From contig NZ_PYWB01000005.1 of NCBI RefSeq assembly GCF_003056345.1, positions 1 through 64,000 on the forward strand: DNA of 64,000 nucleotides, given 5' to 3'. Positions 1 to 9,481 of this stretch are shown here, in pieces (within the stretch, counting starts at the first letter, position 1; each line of letters begins with the position of its first letter). Source of the stretch: Devosia submarina (GTDB taxonomy: Bacteria > Pseudomonadota > Alphaproteobacteria > Rhizobiales > Devosiaceae). The notes under the pieces are model-generated. The model was not told where the DNA came from. It made no database searches and saw nothing but the letters and a program-made list of their open reading frames with translations. Made by a program: the position numbers and the translations under genes.

Positions 1-357
1 ACCCGCAGCCTGATGAGCCGATCGATCGGCAACATCGCCTGCTTCGCGGATTTCGGCTTCTGTTTGACCAAGCGCACGAGCGCCTTCTTCAGCGGATCGG
101 CGTGCAGCGGCAACAGCATCCCGGCGCATCTCTTCCGTCATCGTGCCAGCTCGATCTCGCAGATCATCAATGGTGGCTTGAGGATTGGCAATGGCATCAA
201 CCGCCGGAGCGAAGGATTCAGGAACATTGAGCTGTACCGTACGTGAACCATCAGCATTGGACTGCACGCTGGCTCGAGGCTCGCTTTCGGGAGCATTGTC
301 GCAAGCAGCCAAGGCAGAAAGAGCAATAAGGGTCAGCGGTGCAAACAGTTTTCTCAT
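1..357 (-). CDS. Small lipoprotein, C-terminus outside the window
   Basis: The minus strand is open from an ATG at 357 to the window edge (119 codons). It begins MRKLFAPLTLIALSALAAC: a basic start, a hydrophobic core and a lipobox (L-A-A-C) with the acylated cysteine at residue 19. A lipoprotein exported by Sec and processed by signal peptidase II is therefore likely. The mature part is acidic and Ala/Arg/Glu-rich, probably helical, and shows no enzyme motif I recognise. A GAGGAG ribosome-binding site lies 10 bases before the ATG, which fixes the start. The gene is incomplete, so full length and function are unknown. Confidence 0.6.
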   Translation of the reverse strand, partial: MRKLFAPLTLIALSALAACDNAPESEPRASVQSNADGSRTVQLNVPESFAPAVDAIANPQATIDDLRDRAGTMTEEMRRDAVAAARRSAEEGARALGQTEAEIREAGDVADRSAHQAAG

Positions 358-546
358 GCGCGAGTAAGCTCCTCAACTTTCTGGATCAGGAGAGCAAAGC
401 CTGAGGGCCTTCACAGTTCCACCAGAACGACGGCAGCTATTGGGGAGTATCCATGGGGCAATCAGCCGACCGAAATGGGGCGAGTGAAGTCGGGCAGGGC
501 AGGGGCATGTAGCGGCTCTGCCAAGGATCAGGCAAAGCCGCATTGC

Positions 547-1179
547 TTAGATCTCCGTTGCCTCCGATAGCGAGAGTGCATCGTCTACATCGACTCCCAG
601 ATACCGCACCGTGTTCTCGATCTTGCTATGCCCGAGCAGTAGCTGAATGGCTCTCAAATTGCCCGTTGCCTTGTAGATGATCGACGCCTTGGTTCGGCGC
701 AGCGAATGGGTGCCATATTCCTGCGGTGTCAGACCGATTGCGGTGACCCATTCGTCGACAAGCCGTGCATACTGACGCGTGCTCAGGTGGCGATCAGCAT
801 TGACGCGGCTCGGAAACGCAAAGTCATCAACCGTGCCGCCTCGTCGCTCCAACCAGGCCAGCAGGCTAGCTCTTGTGTCCGAGGTGATTTCAAATTGAAC
901 GGGTCTGCCCGTCTTCTGCTGGATCACCATTGATCTGGAACGGATTGTTGGTCCAGCCACGAGTGTGCCGATCTTGATCTTGACCAGATCGCATCCCCGC
1001 AGCTTGCTGTCGATCGCGAGATCAAAGAGCGCCCGATCTCTCATTCGACCTTCCCGGTCGAGGAAGAAGCGGATTGACCAAATCTGTTTGACCTTGAGCG
1101 CCCGCTTGGCGCCAACCTGCCTGCCGGCATTCGAAGCGGGTCTTCCTGCAGCAGCAGGATCATAGTGTGAGATACCCAT
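547..1179 (-). CDS. Short tyrosine-type recombinase/integrase
   Basis: A 210-residue protein carrying the complete catalytic set of tyrosine recombinases: Arg61 (KLRGCDLV), Lys89 (QQKTGRP), His158-x-x-Arg161 (HSLRR), His184 (LLGHSKI) and the nucleophile Tyr193 (TVRYLG). The frame stays open up to 1308, but the ATG at 1179 follows a clear AGGAG with 7-base spacing, so I chose it. The protein is about half the length of phage integrases. The core-binding domain is reduced to about 45 residues, a form common as chromosomal orphan integrases in alphaproteobacteria. It catalyses site-specific DNA strand exchange if active. It lies beside a decayed acetyltransferase and a kinase gene, which suggests a former mobile island; no attachment site or tRNA was found next to it. 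Confidence 0.8.
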   Translation of the reverse strand: MGISHYDPAAAGRPASNAGRQVGAKRALKVKQIWSIRFFLDREGRMRDRALFDLAIDSKLRGCDLVKIKIGTLVAGPTIRSRSMVIQQKTGRPVQFEITSDTRASLLAWLERRGGTVDDFAFPSRVNADRHLSTRQYARLVDEWVTAIGLTPQEYGTHSLRRTKASIIYKATGNLRAIQLLLGHSKIENTVRYLGVDVDDALSLSEATEI

Positions 1180-1378
1180 TACATTTCTCCTGTGGCCGAA
1201 GCGGCCGCAAGAAGAACGATTATGGCAGGGTCGCGGACGGGGACTGTTCGCCGCTTTGCAGACGCTGGGCAGGGGCAGCCATCCGACCCCACTTCTGACG
1301 TTAAACATCGAAGCTCTAATTCTTAGAAGCGGACATCAGATGAAGTGCCGGCTGGCTGGTGAATGGTAGACTGAACGC

Positions 1379-1863
1379 ATGAGCCAATCCTATCATTATC
1401 GCTTTCGTAAGGTGATGCCCAACGATCTCGAGCTGCTAGCGGAGTGGCAATCAAACTCGCATGTTCGAGAATGGTGGGACCGAGAGCCGTACAATGAGGT
1501 GAACTTGGCCGATGCCCGAGTTTCACGCTGGATCGTCTGAACGGCGATCGGCCGTTCGCCTATATCCAGGACTACACGGTTCACAGTTGGGAAGACCACC
1601 CGTTCGCCTATCTTCCAAAGGGCTCAAGGGGCATCGACCAATTCATAGGCGATCCTGAGATGGTCGGTCTGGGGCATGGATCCGCATTTATCGCGATGCG
1701 GGTAGGAGCTCTTTTTGAGGAAGGAGCGCCTGTGATTGCCACCGACCCGCACCCAGATAATCTGCGCGCGATAGCCGCGTATAGAAAGGTAGGGTTCGAG
1801 CCAACAGGGCACCCGCAAGAAACACAATGGGGACTGACATTGCCCATGCTGGTTAGGAAATGA
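1379..1863 (+). pseudogene. Frameshifted aminoglycoside 6'-N-acetyltransferase-like GNAT gene
   Basis: From the ATG at 1379 a GNAT-like N-terminus is read (YRFRKVMPNDLELLAEWQ, HVREWW) until TGA at 1538-1540. The rest of the protein continues in the next frame from about 1530 (GDRPFAYIQDY, GSRGIDQFIG, GLGHGSAFIAMR, TDPHPDNLRAIAAYRKVGF) to TGA at 1861-1863. The two parts align end to end with AAC(6')-Ib-like acetyltransferases, which acetylate aminoglycosides with acetyl-CoA. A net loss of one base (or gain of two) near 1515-1540 breaks the gene. The acetyl-CoA loop region (GLGHGSAF) is intact. A sequencing error cannot be excluded. The neighbouring integrase and APH-type kinase gene support an accessory origin. 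Confidence 0.7.
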
Positions 1864-1998
1864 GCCGCACAGGCGCGCTGCCTTAGGCTCTGAGACAATG
1901 TTGAAACTCATGATCTTGCCAGTAACTGTGTCCGACACAATCGTGGGTCGGCCTAATTCTGCCATTATACAAACGGGACCTCGATCAGGATCAGTCAT

Positions 1999-2979
1999 TC
2001 ACCCGGGCAGGAACTGCCGAGCCCCGGCTTCAGCACGCGAGACGGCCTCCCGAAACAGTCTACCTAACGTCTCACGGTCATGCGCCACCGACGCCACTTC
2101 GTTGCCGTTGAAGCTCATCCCGTGTTCGGACATGAAGTCCAGCAAGAACGTAGCTATATAAAACTCGAAGAGCCCATCCCAGGCCTGCCCAGCGCTAGCC
2201 AGCCAAGCACTGACATAGTCGATTGGCCTCCCGCTATTGAGCAATGCGGCAGCCGTAAGAGCAGCGGGATAGCGCGGATCGCCATAACAAAGGTCATCCA
2301 CGTCCACAATGCCGGACAAGTAGCCTTCCGGCGAGACGATGACATTCTTTGTCGTCGTGTCGTGGAGGAAGGGATTAGCCTCAACGATGTCGAGTTGCGA
2401 AGCAAATCCCGACAGCATGGCGTCGACGCTCTCTATGACCGTGACAGGAAATAGCCCATTTTTCACGATCCTTAGCCGAGAGCGATCTATATGCGCCCGA
2501 ACAACATCCATCCAATGCGCATGCGGTGCGTCGTGTGGAGTCGAAGCATAACCAAACCCAGTGCCACGCCCCAAGCGCGCCGTTGCTGCCTGTGCATCAG
2601 AGACCGCTGAGGCGATGCGGCGAAGTTGCTCGTCTGAAAGTCTGTGCAGTACGTGACCTAAGTCGGTCCCTCGAAGGCGCGCCATGGACACATACGGAAA
2701 GCTCCCATGTCTGCCATGGCCTAAGATCTCAGGCAGCGGCACTCCAAGGGGCTTCAGTTGCGCTGTCAGTCGCAAGCCTTGTTGCAGGACATCGGCTTGT
2801 TGTGGAAGGCCGATGCGCACAACCGCCTGTTGGCTGCCCGAGGTCACCTCATAGACGAAGAACGCCATTCCTGTTGTGAACCGTCGAGCCGTTACTGCTG
2901 TCCAGCCGAACACTCGTCCGGCGATTTCGCAAGCGGTCTTTTCCGATGGCAGTTCTCTAGGCAACTCGAAGCTCCGCAA
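1999..2979 (-). CDS. Aminoglycoside/choline kinase-like phosphotransferase (APH family)
   Basis: A 326-residue protein with the APH/choline-kinase fold signature: the Brenner-type catalytic loop LHDTTTKNV (His206, Asp207, Asn212) and the metal-binding aspartates in GIVDVDD (Asp226/228). The N-terminal lobe contains the nucleotide-binding strand AVVRIG. The family transfers the gamma-phosphate of ATP to a hydroxyl of a small molecule such as an aminoglycoside, homoserine or sugar. The substrate cannot be told from sequence; proximity to the broken AAC(6')-like gene makes an antibiotic substrate possible but unproven. The gene stands alone, with no operon partner on its strand. Confidence 0.7.
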   Translation of the reverse strand: MRSFELPRELPSEKTACEIAGRVFGWTAVTARRFTTGMAFFVYEVTSGSQQAVVRIGLPQQADVLQQGLRLTAQLKPLGVPLPEILGHGRHGSFPYVSMARLRGTDLGHVLHRLSDEQLRRIASAVSDAQAATARLGRGTGFGYASTPHDAPHAHWMDVVRAHIDRSRLRIVKNGLFPVTVIESVDAMLSGFASQLDIVEANPFLHDTTTKNVIVSPEGYLSGIVDVDDLCYGDPRYPAALTAAALLNSGRPIDYVSAWLASAGQAWDGLFEFYIATFLLDFMSEHGMSFNGNEVASVAHDRETLGRLFREAVSRAEAGARQFLPG

Positions 2980-3162
2980 TGGACGCGCCGGCTTCGCCGT
3001 CGAGCATGTCTGTATGTCCCAGCATGTATTCGGAAACAGTGGTTCTGCAACCCACCCTCAAGGTACCAGTCAGGTGCCGACCCCTTTTCGGTCGTTCGCC
3101 GGTTCGGTCACTATTCCCAAAACCTGACACAGCCCTTCGGGCGCTAATAGGCCAGCAGTAGA
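2980..3162. other. Gap without a recognisable gene
   Basis: Together with the phosphatase fragment at 3163-3495, this makes about 540 bases between the kinase gene and hutD without an intact gene. I see no promoter, repeat or RNA structure I can support here. It probably marks the junction between the accessory patch and the hut locus. Confidence 0.4.
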
Positions 3163-3495
3163 TCAGGCGCTTGGGTTCAGCCCAGGCTCTGAGCTATTTG
3201 TTCGCCAGGCGATGACTGTGGCGCTATCTTTGGCGCCAGATTCTTGTGCCTCGAGGAGCATATGTTTCGGGCTTTGCTCCAAATCCGGTGATCCGAGGAT
3301 GGCTTGCGAGAGAGGAGCAGGCGCTTCGTAAGGCCGTTGGCCAAATTCCAAAATTCCGTCAGTGACGAGTGCGACGACCTGTTGGCCCTGCCGAGGCTCC
3401 CGAACACCGTCGGTCTCGACGCAGACATGGACACACAATCCGACGTCTAGTTGCCATCTATTCCGCCTGAAAGCCGTCAGTCCGCCCCCCCGCAA
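3163..3495 (-). pseudogene. Possible C-terminal remnant of a PP2C-type protein phosphatase
   Basis: A 110-codon open frame whose second half resembles the end of a PP2C/SpoIIE-type phosphatase: VVALVTDGILEFG matches the conserved beta-strand-DG segment, and GAKDSATVIAWR matches the final metal-binding GAxDNxTVIV motif (Asp retained). Only about 80 residues are family-like. The catalytic N-terminal two thirds (the RxxNED and GDSR segments) are absent, and no good ribosome-binding site precedes the frame. It is best read as a truncated relic. The match rests on short motifs, so a chance resemblance is possible. Confidence 0.35.
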
Positions 3496-3520
3496 TGGCT
3501 TGCAAAAATTGTTGCCATAG

Positions 3521-4096
3521 CTATTTCAGCGGCCGAAACATTATCAGATAGCAGGGCGTAGGCTCTGAAACGTTTAGTGTCAGGATCGAATCCTGAGCAA
3601 TCCCTGTCACTGCGTCGAGCGCTGCCACTGCGTGGGCTTCACCATAGTAATGTACAGTCATGGGGCCACCGAAGACGATGACGCTTTGATGTGCCGTTGT
3701 TCGGAGGATGGTCTCTTTCGACACGAGGTGCCTTTGCATCTCGTGATGAAAGCTGTGCCGCAGTGACATCGCATTCAGGTCAGTCGTTTCGCCTTCGATG
3801 ACGTGGGCAAATATCGGTGTCTCACCGACAAATGCGTAAGGTGGGGCAGAGGTCGTCAACTCGGTCGTTCCTGCCGGATGGCTCAGGCGTATGCCATTGC
3901 CGGAAAGGACTGCAATGGTGCGGTCGACGTTGTCGAAGAGCGAAAAAGGTCCCGACGCAGAAATTGTTGCGATGCTCACGCGCCAGAGAAAATCAGCTCC
4001 CCCTCCATCGTCCAAGGTGGAGACGATCTCGCGGGTAATGCCGCCGCCGTTCTTCCATGGCGTTATGGGGAGATCGCGGTATCGCAAGAGGCGCAA
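3521..4096 (-). CDS. hutD: HutD/Ves family protein of the hut operon
   Basis: HutD proteins are small cupin-fold proteins found in hut operons. In Pseudomonas HutD is thought to limit flux through histidine degradation, possibly by binding formylglutamate. The family hallmark PWKNGGGITREI is present, followed by cupin strands (GPFSLFDNVDRTIAVLSGNGI). The frame is open back to 4225, but that part overlaps the end of hutU in another frame. The family normally begins MRLL...WKNGGG, so I place the start at the TTG at 4096 (191 residues), 55 bases after the hutU stop. It is the last gene of the hutIHGUD operon. The start codon is the uncertain element; the family is not. Confidence 0.85.
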   Translation of the reverse strand: MRLLRYRDLPITPWKNGGGITREIVSTLDDGGGADFLWRVSIATISASGPFSLFDNVDRTIAVLSGNGIRLSHPAGTTELTTSAPPYAFVGETPIFAHVIEGETTDLNAMSLRHSFHHEMQRHLVSKETILRTTAHQSVIVFGGPMTVHYYGEAHAVAALDAVTGIAQDSILTLNVSEPTPCYLIMFRPLK

Positions 4097-4151
4097 GGCT
4101 TGATCCCGTTTGAGGCGGGCTTCCCGGCTGGAGAGCCCGCAATGGTTTGTC

Positions 4152-5819
4152 CTAGAGGATGGCTGGTAGGTCGAGGCTCTTTTCGCGGGCCCAGTCCTGG
4201 GCGATTTCGTAGCCGGCATCGGCATGGCGCATTACGCCGGTGGCGGGGTCGTTCCACAGCACCCGCTCGAGGCGTCGCGCTGCGTCATCGGTGCCATCGG
4301 CAACGATGACCATGCCAGCATGCTGGGAAAAACCCATGCCGACGCCGCCGCCGTGGTGCAGCGACACCCAGGTGGCGCCAGAGGCGGTGTTGAGCAGCGC
4401 GTTGAGCAGGGGCCAATCGGACACGGCGTCGGAGCCATCCTGCATGGCCTCGGTTTCACGATTGGGCGAGGCGACCGAGCCTGAATCGAGGTGGTCGCGG
4501 CCGATGACAATGGGCGCTTTCAGCTCGCCATTGCTGACCATTTCGTTGAAAGCCAGGCCCAGGCGATGGCGATCGCCTAGCCCCACCCAGCAAATGCGCG
4601 CCGGCAGGCCCTGGAAAGCGATGCGCTCGCGCGCCATGTCGAGCCAATTGTGCAGGTGGGTGTTGCCCGGCGTCAGTTCGCGTACCTTGGCGTCGGTCTT
4701 GTAGATGTCTTCGGGATCGCCCGAGAGGGCCACCCAGCGGAAGGGGCCGACGCCGCGGCAGAACAGCGGGCGGATATAGGCCGGCACGAAACCGGGAAAG
4801 GCGAAGGCTTTTTCAAGGCCTTCGTCCTTGGCGACCTGGCGGATATTGTTGCCATAGTCGAGGGTCGGAATGCCGGCCTCATGGAAGGCGACCATAGCTT
4901 CGACATGCTCGCGCATCGAGGCGCGGGCCGCCTTTTCGACTGCCTTGGGATCGCTTTCGCGCTTTTCGCGCCACTCGGCCATGGTCCAGCCCCTGGGCAG
5001 GTAGCCGTTGATCGGATCGTGGGCCGAGGTCTGGTCGGTCACGATGTCGGGGCGAACGCCGCGGCGAGCCAGTTCGGGCAGGATATCGGCGGCATTGCCG
5101 AGGAGACCGACCGATTTGGCTTCGCCGGCGGCCGTCCATTTTTCGATGAGCGCCAGCGCTTCATCAAGCGTCTCAGCCTTTTCGTCGACATAGCGGGTGC
5201 GCAGCCGGAAATCGATGGAATCGGGGTTGCACTCGACCGCGAGGCAGCAGGCGCCAGCCATGACGGCGGCGAGCGGCTGGGCCCCACCCATGCCGCCGAG
5301 GCCGCCGGTGAGGATCCACTTGCCCCTCAGATTGCCGCCATAGTGCTGGCGGCCGGCCTCGACGAAGGTTTCGTAGGTGCCCTGCACGATGCCCTGGGTG
5401 CCGATATAGATCCAGGAGCCGGCGGTCATCTGGCCATACATGGCCAGGCCCTTCTTATCGAGCTCGTTGAAATGGTCCCAGGTGGCCCAGTGCGGCACGA
5501 GGTTGGAATTGGCGATCAGGACGCGCGGCGCATCGGCATGGGTGCGGAAGACGCCGACCGGTTTTCCCGATTGCACGAGCAGCGTCTGGTCATCGTCGAG
5601 CTTTTCCAAAGCCGCGAGGATCTGGTCAAAGTCTTTCCAGGTGCGAGCGGCGCGGCCGATGCCGCCATAGACCACCAGCTCGTTGGGGTTTTCGGCGACG
5701 TCGGGGTCGAGATTGTTCATCAGCATGCGCAGCGGAGCTTCTGTCAGCCAACTTTTGGCCCGGAGCTCGGTGCCGCGCGGCGCGCGGATTTCGCGGACAT
5801 TGTGACGGGGATCGGTCAT
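4152..5819 (-). CDS. hutU: Urocanate hydratase
   Basis: Second step of histidine degradation: adds water to urocanate to give 4-imidazolone-5-propionate, using tightly bound NAD+ as an electrophile, in the cytoplasm. The 555-residue length is typical. Family landmarks are the start segment ending in [13 protein letters not shown], the glycine-rich NAD+ segment [13 protein letters not shown], and [16 protein letters not shown] with the conserved active-site cysteine. The start overlaps the hutG stop by four bases, indicating translational coupling in the hutI-H-G-U-D operon. Control by HutC through the operator at 9411-9430 is expected. Confidence 0.98.
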   Translation of the reverse strand: MTDPRHNVREIRAPRGTELRAKSWLTEAPLRMLMNNLDPDVAENPNELVVYGGIGRAARTWKDFDQILAALEKLDDDQTLLVQSGKPVGVFRTHADAPRVLIANSNLVPHWATWDHFNELDKKGLAMYGQMTAGSWIYIGTQGIVQGTYETFVEAGRQHYGGNLRGKWILTGGLGGMGGAQPLAAVMAGACCLAVECNPDSIDFRLRTRYVDEKAETLDEALALIEKWTAAGEAKSVGLLGNAADILPELARRGVRPDIVTDQTSAHDPINGYLPRGWTMAEWREKRESDPKAVEKAARASMREHVEAMVAFHEAGIPTLDYGNNIRQVAKDEGLEKAFAFPGFVPAYIRPLFCRGVGPFRWVALSGDPEDIYKTDAKVRELTPGNTHLHNWLDMARERIAFQGLPARICWVGLGDRHRLGLAFNEMVSNGELKAPIVIGRDHLDSGSVASPNRETEAMQDGSDAVSDWPLLNALLNTASGATWVSLHHGGGVGMGFSQHAGMVIVADGTDDAARRLERVLWNDPATGVMRHADAGYEIAQDWAREKSLDLPAIL

Positions 5820-6631
5820 GCTGGTGCCTTTGCGGAAAGGGTGCGGGCGACGGCCTCAATGCGCTTGAGCATCAGCTGAAGGTGCGGGCGCAGGCGGGCG
5901 GTCTTGTCGGGGTCAAGCTCAAAGGGCGCGCTCTCGCGAACGAGATGCGTGTCTTGGGCTAGCTCGAGCTGGATGGCATGGACGTTATTGGCCGGGTCGG
6001 CATAGTGCCGCGTGGTCCAGCCGCCCTTGAAGCGGCCGTTGAGCACGCTGGTATAGGTCGTGGCATCACGCGCCGTGTTGATGGCGGCTTTTTCTATAGC
6101 GAGGTCGCAGGTGGTGCTGCCGTCGGTACCGATGTTGAAGTCGGGCAGCTTGCCCTCGAAAAGGAAGGGGATGTTGGAGCGGATGGAATGGCAGTCGAAG
6201 ATGACGGCGACGCCATGCTCGGCCCGGACGCGCGCGATCTCCGCCTTGAGGGCGGCGTGATAGGGCACGTGAAAGGTCGCGATACGCTCCGCAATGTCGT
6301 CCGCGTTAGGCTCTTCGCCCACTTTCCAGATGGGTTTTCCATCGAAATCGGTCAGGGGCACGAGGCCGGTCGTGTTCTGACCCGGATAGAGGCTTTCGTT
6401 TGATGGCGAGCGGTTGGCGTCGAGCACATAGCGGTGGAACAGCGCGCGAACCACCGAGGCACCAGGGAGCAGGCCGGCATAGAGGTGGTGAATATGCCAG
6501 TCGGTATCGGTGATCCCGACGCCCGTTTCATTAAGCCTTTGGCCGATGGCGTCGGGGATGAAGATGCCTGTATGCGGGAAGCCGAGAATGACTGGCGACG
6601 AGCCTTGCTGTACTTCGAAAACGTCCATCAC
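5816..6631 (-). CDS. hutG: N-formylglutamate deformylase (amidohydrolase)
   Basis: Final step of the five-step histidine pathway: hydrolyses N-formyl-L-glutamate to glutamate and formate. The 271-residue protein shows the N-formylglutamate amidohydrolase features [10 protein letters not shown] near the N-terminus (metal-binding His), a conserved HRYVLDANR segment and [10 protein letters not shown]. Its presence together with hutF shows that this organism uses the formylglutamate route rather than direct formiminoglutamate hydrolysis. It overlaps hutH upstream and hutU downstream by four bases each. Confidence 0.96.
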   Translation of the reverse strand: MMDVFEVQQGSSPVILGFPHTGIFIPDAIGQRLNETGVGITDTDWHIHHLYAGLLPGASVVRALFHRYVLDANRSPSNESLYPGQNTTGLVPLTDFDGKPIWKVGEEPNADDIAERIATFHVPYHAALKAEIARVRAEHGVAVIFDCHSIRSNIPFLFEGKLPDFNIGTDGSTTCDLAIEKAAINTARDATTYTSVLNGRFKGGWTTRHYADPANNVHAIQLELAQDTHLVRESAPFELDPDKTARLRPHLQLMLKRIEAVARTLSAKAPA

Positions 6632-8163
6632 AGCGCCAGCCCCGGCAGAATGCCCGGCGAAACTGTGCCCGTCAGCGACCCGTCGGCGACGAGGCGGACG
6701 GAAGCCTCGATGTCGGGCGCCATGTAGCGGTCGACTTCCAGCTCGGGCACGACGCTGCGCAATGCTGTCCGCGCCTTGAGCAGTTCAGTGCCCGTCTGGA
6801 GCGGGGTGCGGCAATCGACCCCCTGTGTCGCGGTCAGTGCCTCGATGCCGATAATGCCGAAGAGGTTGTCGGTCATCTGCAGCAGCCGGCGGGCGCCGTG
6901 GCAGGCCATTGAGACGTGGTCTTCCTGATTTGCCGAAGTGGGCGTGGAATCGACCGATGCCGGGTGCGACATCTGCTTGTTTTCGCTCATCAGCGCGGCC
7001 GAAGTGACCTCGGCGATCATCAGGCCGGAATTGAGACCAGGCTTCTTGGCGAGGAAGGCGGGGAGACCATAGGAGAGCGCCGGGTCGACCAGCAGCGCGA
7101 TGCGGCGCTGGGCGATGGCGCCGATCTCGCAGATGGCGAGAGCGATCTGGTCGGCGGCAAAGGCGACCGGCTCGGCGTGGAAATTGCCGCCCGAGACGAC
7201 GCTGCCGTCGGAAAGGACCAGCGGATTGTCGGTGACGGCATTGGCCTCGATTTCGAGCGTCCGCCCCGCCGTGCGCAGAATGTCGAGGCAGGCGCCGTCG
7301 ACCTGGGGCTGGCAGCGGATGCAGTAGGGGTCCTGCACCCGCTCGTCGCCCTCAATATGGCTCTCGCGAATTTCCGAGCCGGCCAACAGAGCTCTCAGCG
7401 CCGCCGCGGTGTCGATCTGGCCCTGATGGCCGCGCAGGGTATGGATGTCGGGGTGGAAGGGTGCGGACGACCCCATGGCGGCGTCGGTCGACATGGCGCC
7501 GGTGATGAGTGCCGCCTGGGCCGCCCGGTGGGCGCGGAAAAGGCCGGCCAGCGCCAGGCCGGTGGAGGTCTGCGTGCCGTTGATCAGTGCGAGACCTTCT
7601 TTGGCCGCCAGCACGACGGGCGACAGGCCTGCCTTGGCGAGGGCTTCGCTGCCCGACATTTGCTCACCCCCAAAAAAGGCCTCGCCTTCGCCCATCATCA
7701 CGGCGGCCATGTGGGCGAGCGGTGCCAGATCGCCCGAGGCGCCGACCGAGCCCTTTTCGGGGATCAGCGGGATGACGCCCTTTGCCAGCATGGCTTCGAG
7801 CAGCCGGATCAGGTCCAGGCGAACGCCGGAAGCGCCACGACCGAGCGAGACCAGTTTGAGCGACATGATCAGGCGAACGATGTTTTCCGGCAGCGGCGCG
7901 CCGATGCCGCAGCAATGCGACAGGATCAGGTTGCGCTGCAGGGTGGCGACATCGGCCGCGTCGATCTTGATCGAGGCCAGTTTGCCGAAACCGGTATTGA
8001 CGCCATAGACCGCGGCATTGCCGCGGGCGATCGCTGCGATAAGTTCGGCGCCCTTGAGCACCGCCGCGTCGAATTGGGGGTCGAGCACGGCGGGCACGCC
8101 GGTCCAGTAGATGGTGCCCAGCACGCTCAGCGTAACGGCGCCCGGGGTCAGGACAATGGTCAT
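6628..8163 (-). CDS. hutH: Histidine ammonia-lyase (histidase)
   Basis: First step of histidine degradation: non-oxidative deamination of L-histidine to trans-urocanate and ammonia. The 511-residue protein carries Ala142-Ser143-Gly144 in [12 protein letters not shown], the tripeptide that cyclises into the electrophilic MIO cofactor; Ser143 has the same number as in the Pseudomonas putida enzyme. Tyr53 in YGVNTGFG is the expected catalytic tyrosine. Cytoplasmic homotetramer by family. The start overlaps the hutI stop by four bases. Confidence 0.98.
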   Translation of the reverse strand: MTIVLTPGAVTLSVLGTIYWTGVPAVLDPQFDAAVLKGAELIAAIARGNAAVYGVNTGFGKLASIKIDAADVATLQRNLILSHCCGIGAPLPENIVRLIMSLKLVSLGRGASGVRLDLIRLLEAMLAKGVIPLIPEKGSVGASGDLAPLAHMAAVMMGEGEAFFGGEQMSGSEALAKAGLSPVVLAAKEGLALINGTQTSTGLALAGLFRAHRAAQAALITGAMSTDAAMGSSAPFHPDIHTLRGHQGQIDTAAALRALLAGSEIRESHIEGDERVQDPYCIRCQPQVDGACLDILRTAGRTLEIEANAVTDNPLVLSDGSVVSGGNFHAEPVAFAADQIALAICEIGAIAQRRIALLVDPALSYGLPAFLAKKPGLNSGLMIAEVTSAALMSENKQMSHPASVDSTPTSANQEDHVSMACHGARRLLQMTDNLFGIIGIEALTATQGVDCRTPLQTGTELLKARTALRSVVPELEVDRYMAPDIEASVRLVADGSLTGTVSPGILPGLAL

Positions 8164-9383
8164 AGCGTCTTGCCTTTGAAAATACGGCGTTCGAGCGGGT
8201 TAAAACCCATGCGGTAAACGAGTTCGGCCGGTGTTTCGCAGTTCCAGACAGCGAGATCGGCTGACTTTCCGGCCTCAATCGTCCCGGTTTCTGCCTCGAG
8301 GCCCAGGGCCTTCGCGGCATTGAGCGTGACGGCTGCGAGGCATTCACTGACGGTCATCCCGAAGAGGGTCGCAGCCATGTTCATGCCGAGGAGCAGGGAG
8401 GTGAGCGGCGACGTGCCGGGATTGCAGTCGGTGGCTATGGCCATGGCGACGCCGTGCCGGCGAAGGGCGTCGATATCCGGCTTCCGGGTTTCGCGGATGG
8501 CGTAAAAGGCGCCGGGCAGCATCACGGCGACGCTGCCGGATGCGGCGAGGGCGGCGGCATCGGCGTCCTCGATATATTCGAGGTGGTCCGCCGACAGCGC
8601 GCCACGGGAGGCAGCCAGTTTGGTGCCGCCGGATTGGCTCAATTGTTCGGCATGGAGTTTTACCGGCAGGCCCAGGGCCGCGGCACGATCAAACACCTGC
8701 GCCATCTCATCAGCGGTAAAGGCGATGCCTTCGCAAAAACCATCGACGGCATCGACCAGGCCTTCTGCATGCGCTTGGTCGAGCGCCGGCAGGACCACGT
8801 CGGCGAGATAGTCCTGTTTCCGGCCGCAAAATTCTTCTGGCACGGCATGCGCGGCGAGGAACGAAGTGACGATCCTGACGTCGCGATGCGTGGCGAGACG
8901 TCGTGCGGCGCGCAGCATGTCGAGCTCTGTCTCGATGGTCAGGCCATAGCCTGACTTGATCTCGACCGTGGTGATGCCTTCGGCCAAGAGCGCGTCGAGG
9001 CGGGGCAAGGCCTGGGCGATCAGTTGGTCGACGCTCAGCTCGCGCGTGGCGCGTACTGTGGACATGATGCCGCCGCCGGCCTGGGCGATTTCGACATAGT
9101 TTGCGCCGTCGAGCCGCATCTCGAACTCGCGGGCCCGGTGGCCGCCATGGACAGTGTGGGTGTGGCAGTCGATCAGTCCCGGCGTCACTAAGCAGCCATC
9201 GAGGTCAAAGACTTCGGCGACGCCATCGAGCGCCGGGGCATCGTCCGCCGATCCGGCGTAAGTAATCCGGCCGTTCTGCGCCACGATCACCCCGTCCGGG
9301 ATAACGTTTTGCCCCGCGACGCCCGTCAGCAGGCGGCAGTCTTTCCAGGCCTTGGTTGATGTTGGGTTGAAGAAATCTGTCAT
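8160..9383 (-). CDS. hutI: Imidazolonepropionase
   Basis: Third step of histidine degradation: opens the imidazolone ring of 4-imidazolone-5-propionate to give N-formimino-L-glutamate. This is a 407-residue amidohydrolase-superfamily protein with the metal-binding HxH in [15 protein letters not shown] and further zinc/iron and substrate residues in [17 protein letters not shown] and [10 protein letters not shown]. It is the first gene of the minus-strand hut operon; its start lies about 30 bases from the HutC-type operator that separates it from hutF. Confidence 0.97.
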   Translation of the reverse strand: MTDFFNPTSTKAWKDCRLLTGVAGQNVIPDGVIVAQNGRITYAGSADDAPALDGVAEVFDLDGCLVTPGLIDCHTHTVHGGHRAREFEMRLDGANYVEIAQAGGGIMSTVRATRELSVDQLIAQALPRLDALLAEGITTVEIKSGYGLTIETELDMLRAARRLATHRDVRIVTSFLAAHAVPEEFCGRKQDYLADVVLPALDQAHAEGLVDAVDGFCEGIAFTADEMAQVFDRAAALGLPVKLHAEQLSQSGGTKLAASRGALSADHLEYIEDADAAALAASGSVAVMLPGAFYAIRETRKPDIDALRRHGVAMAIATDCNPGTSPLTSLLLGMNMAATLFGMTVSECLAAVTLNAAKALGLEAETGTIEAGKSADLAVWNCETPAELVYRMGFNPLERRIFKGKTL

Positions 9384-9410
9384 CGGGACCGCATTGTCGC
9401 TTTCCAGTTC

Positions 9411-9430
9411 TGTCTAAAATGTATAGACAT
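9411..9430. promoter_or_regulatory. HutC-type operator between hutI and hutF
   Basis: The 12-mer ATGTATAGACAT sits at 9419-9430 and contains the imperfect palindrome TGTATAGACA (consensus form TGTnTAnACA). A further half TGTCTA at 9411-9416 makes a perfect inverted repeat TGTCTA-N7-TAGACA. The same 12-mer recurs at 12782 and 13677. It resembles known HutC sites in proteobacteria, where the repressor is released by urocanate. The position between divergent hutI and hutF fits control of both. Confidence 0.75.
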
Positions 9431-9481
9431 AATGTGGAGGGTGGCAAGAGGCTATTTGCTACCGATGCGTGGAGCCCGGCC

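Noticed and set aside
547-1179. Attachment site or tRNA target for the integrase
   Set aside because: No tRNA gene and no direct repeat flanking the island could be identified by eye.
4650-5879. 409-codon open frame antisense to hutU
   Set aside because: Shadow of the strongly biased hutU gene; composition is Gly/Ala/Asp/His-rich with no family motif.
6916-8217. 433-codon open frame antisense to hutH
   Set aside because: Mirror of hutH codon bias; no recognisable domain or ribosome-binding site.
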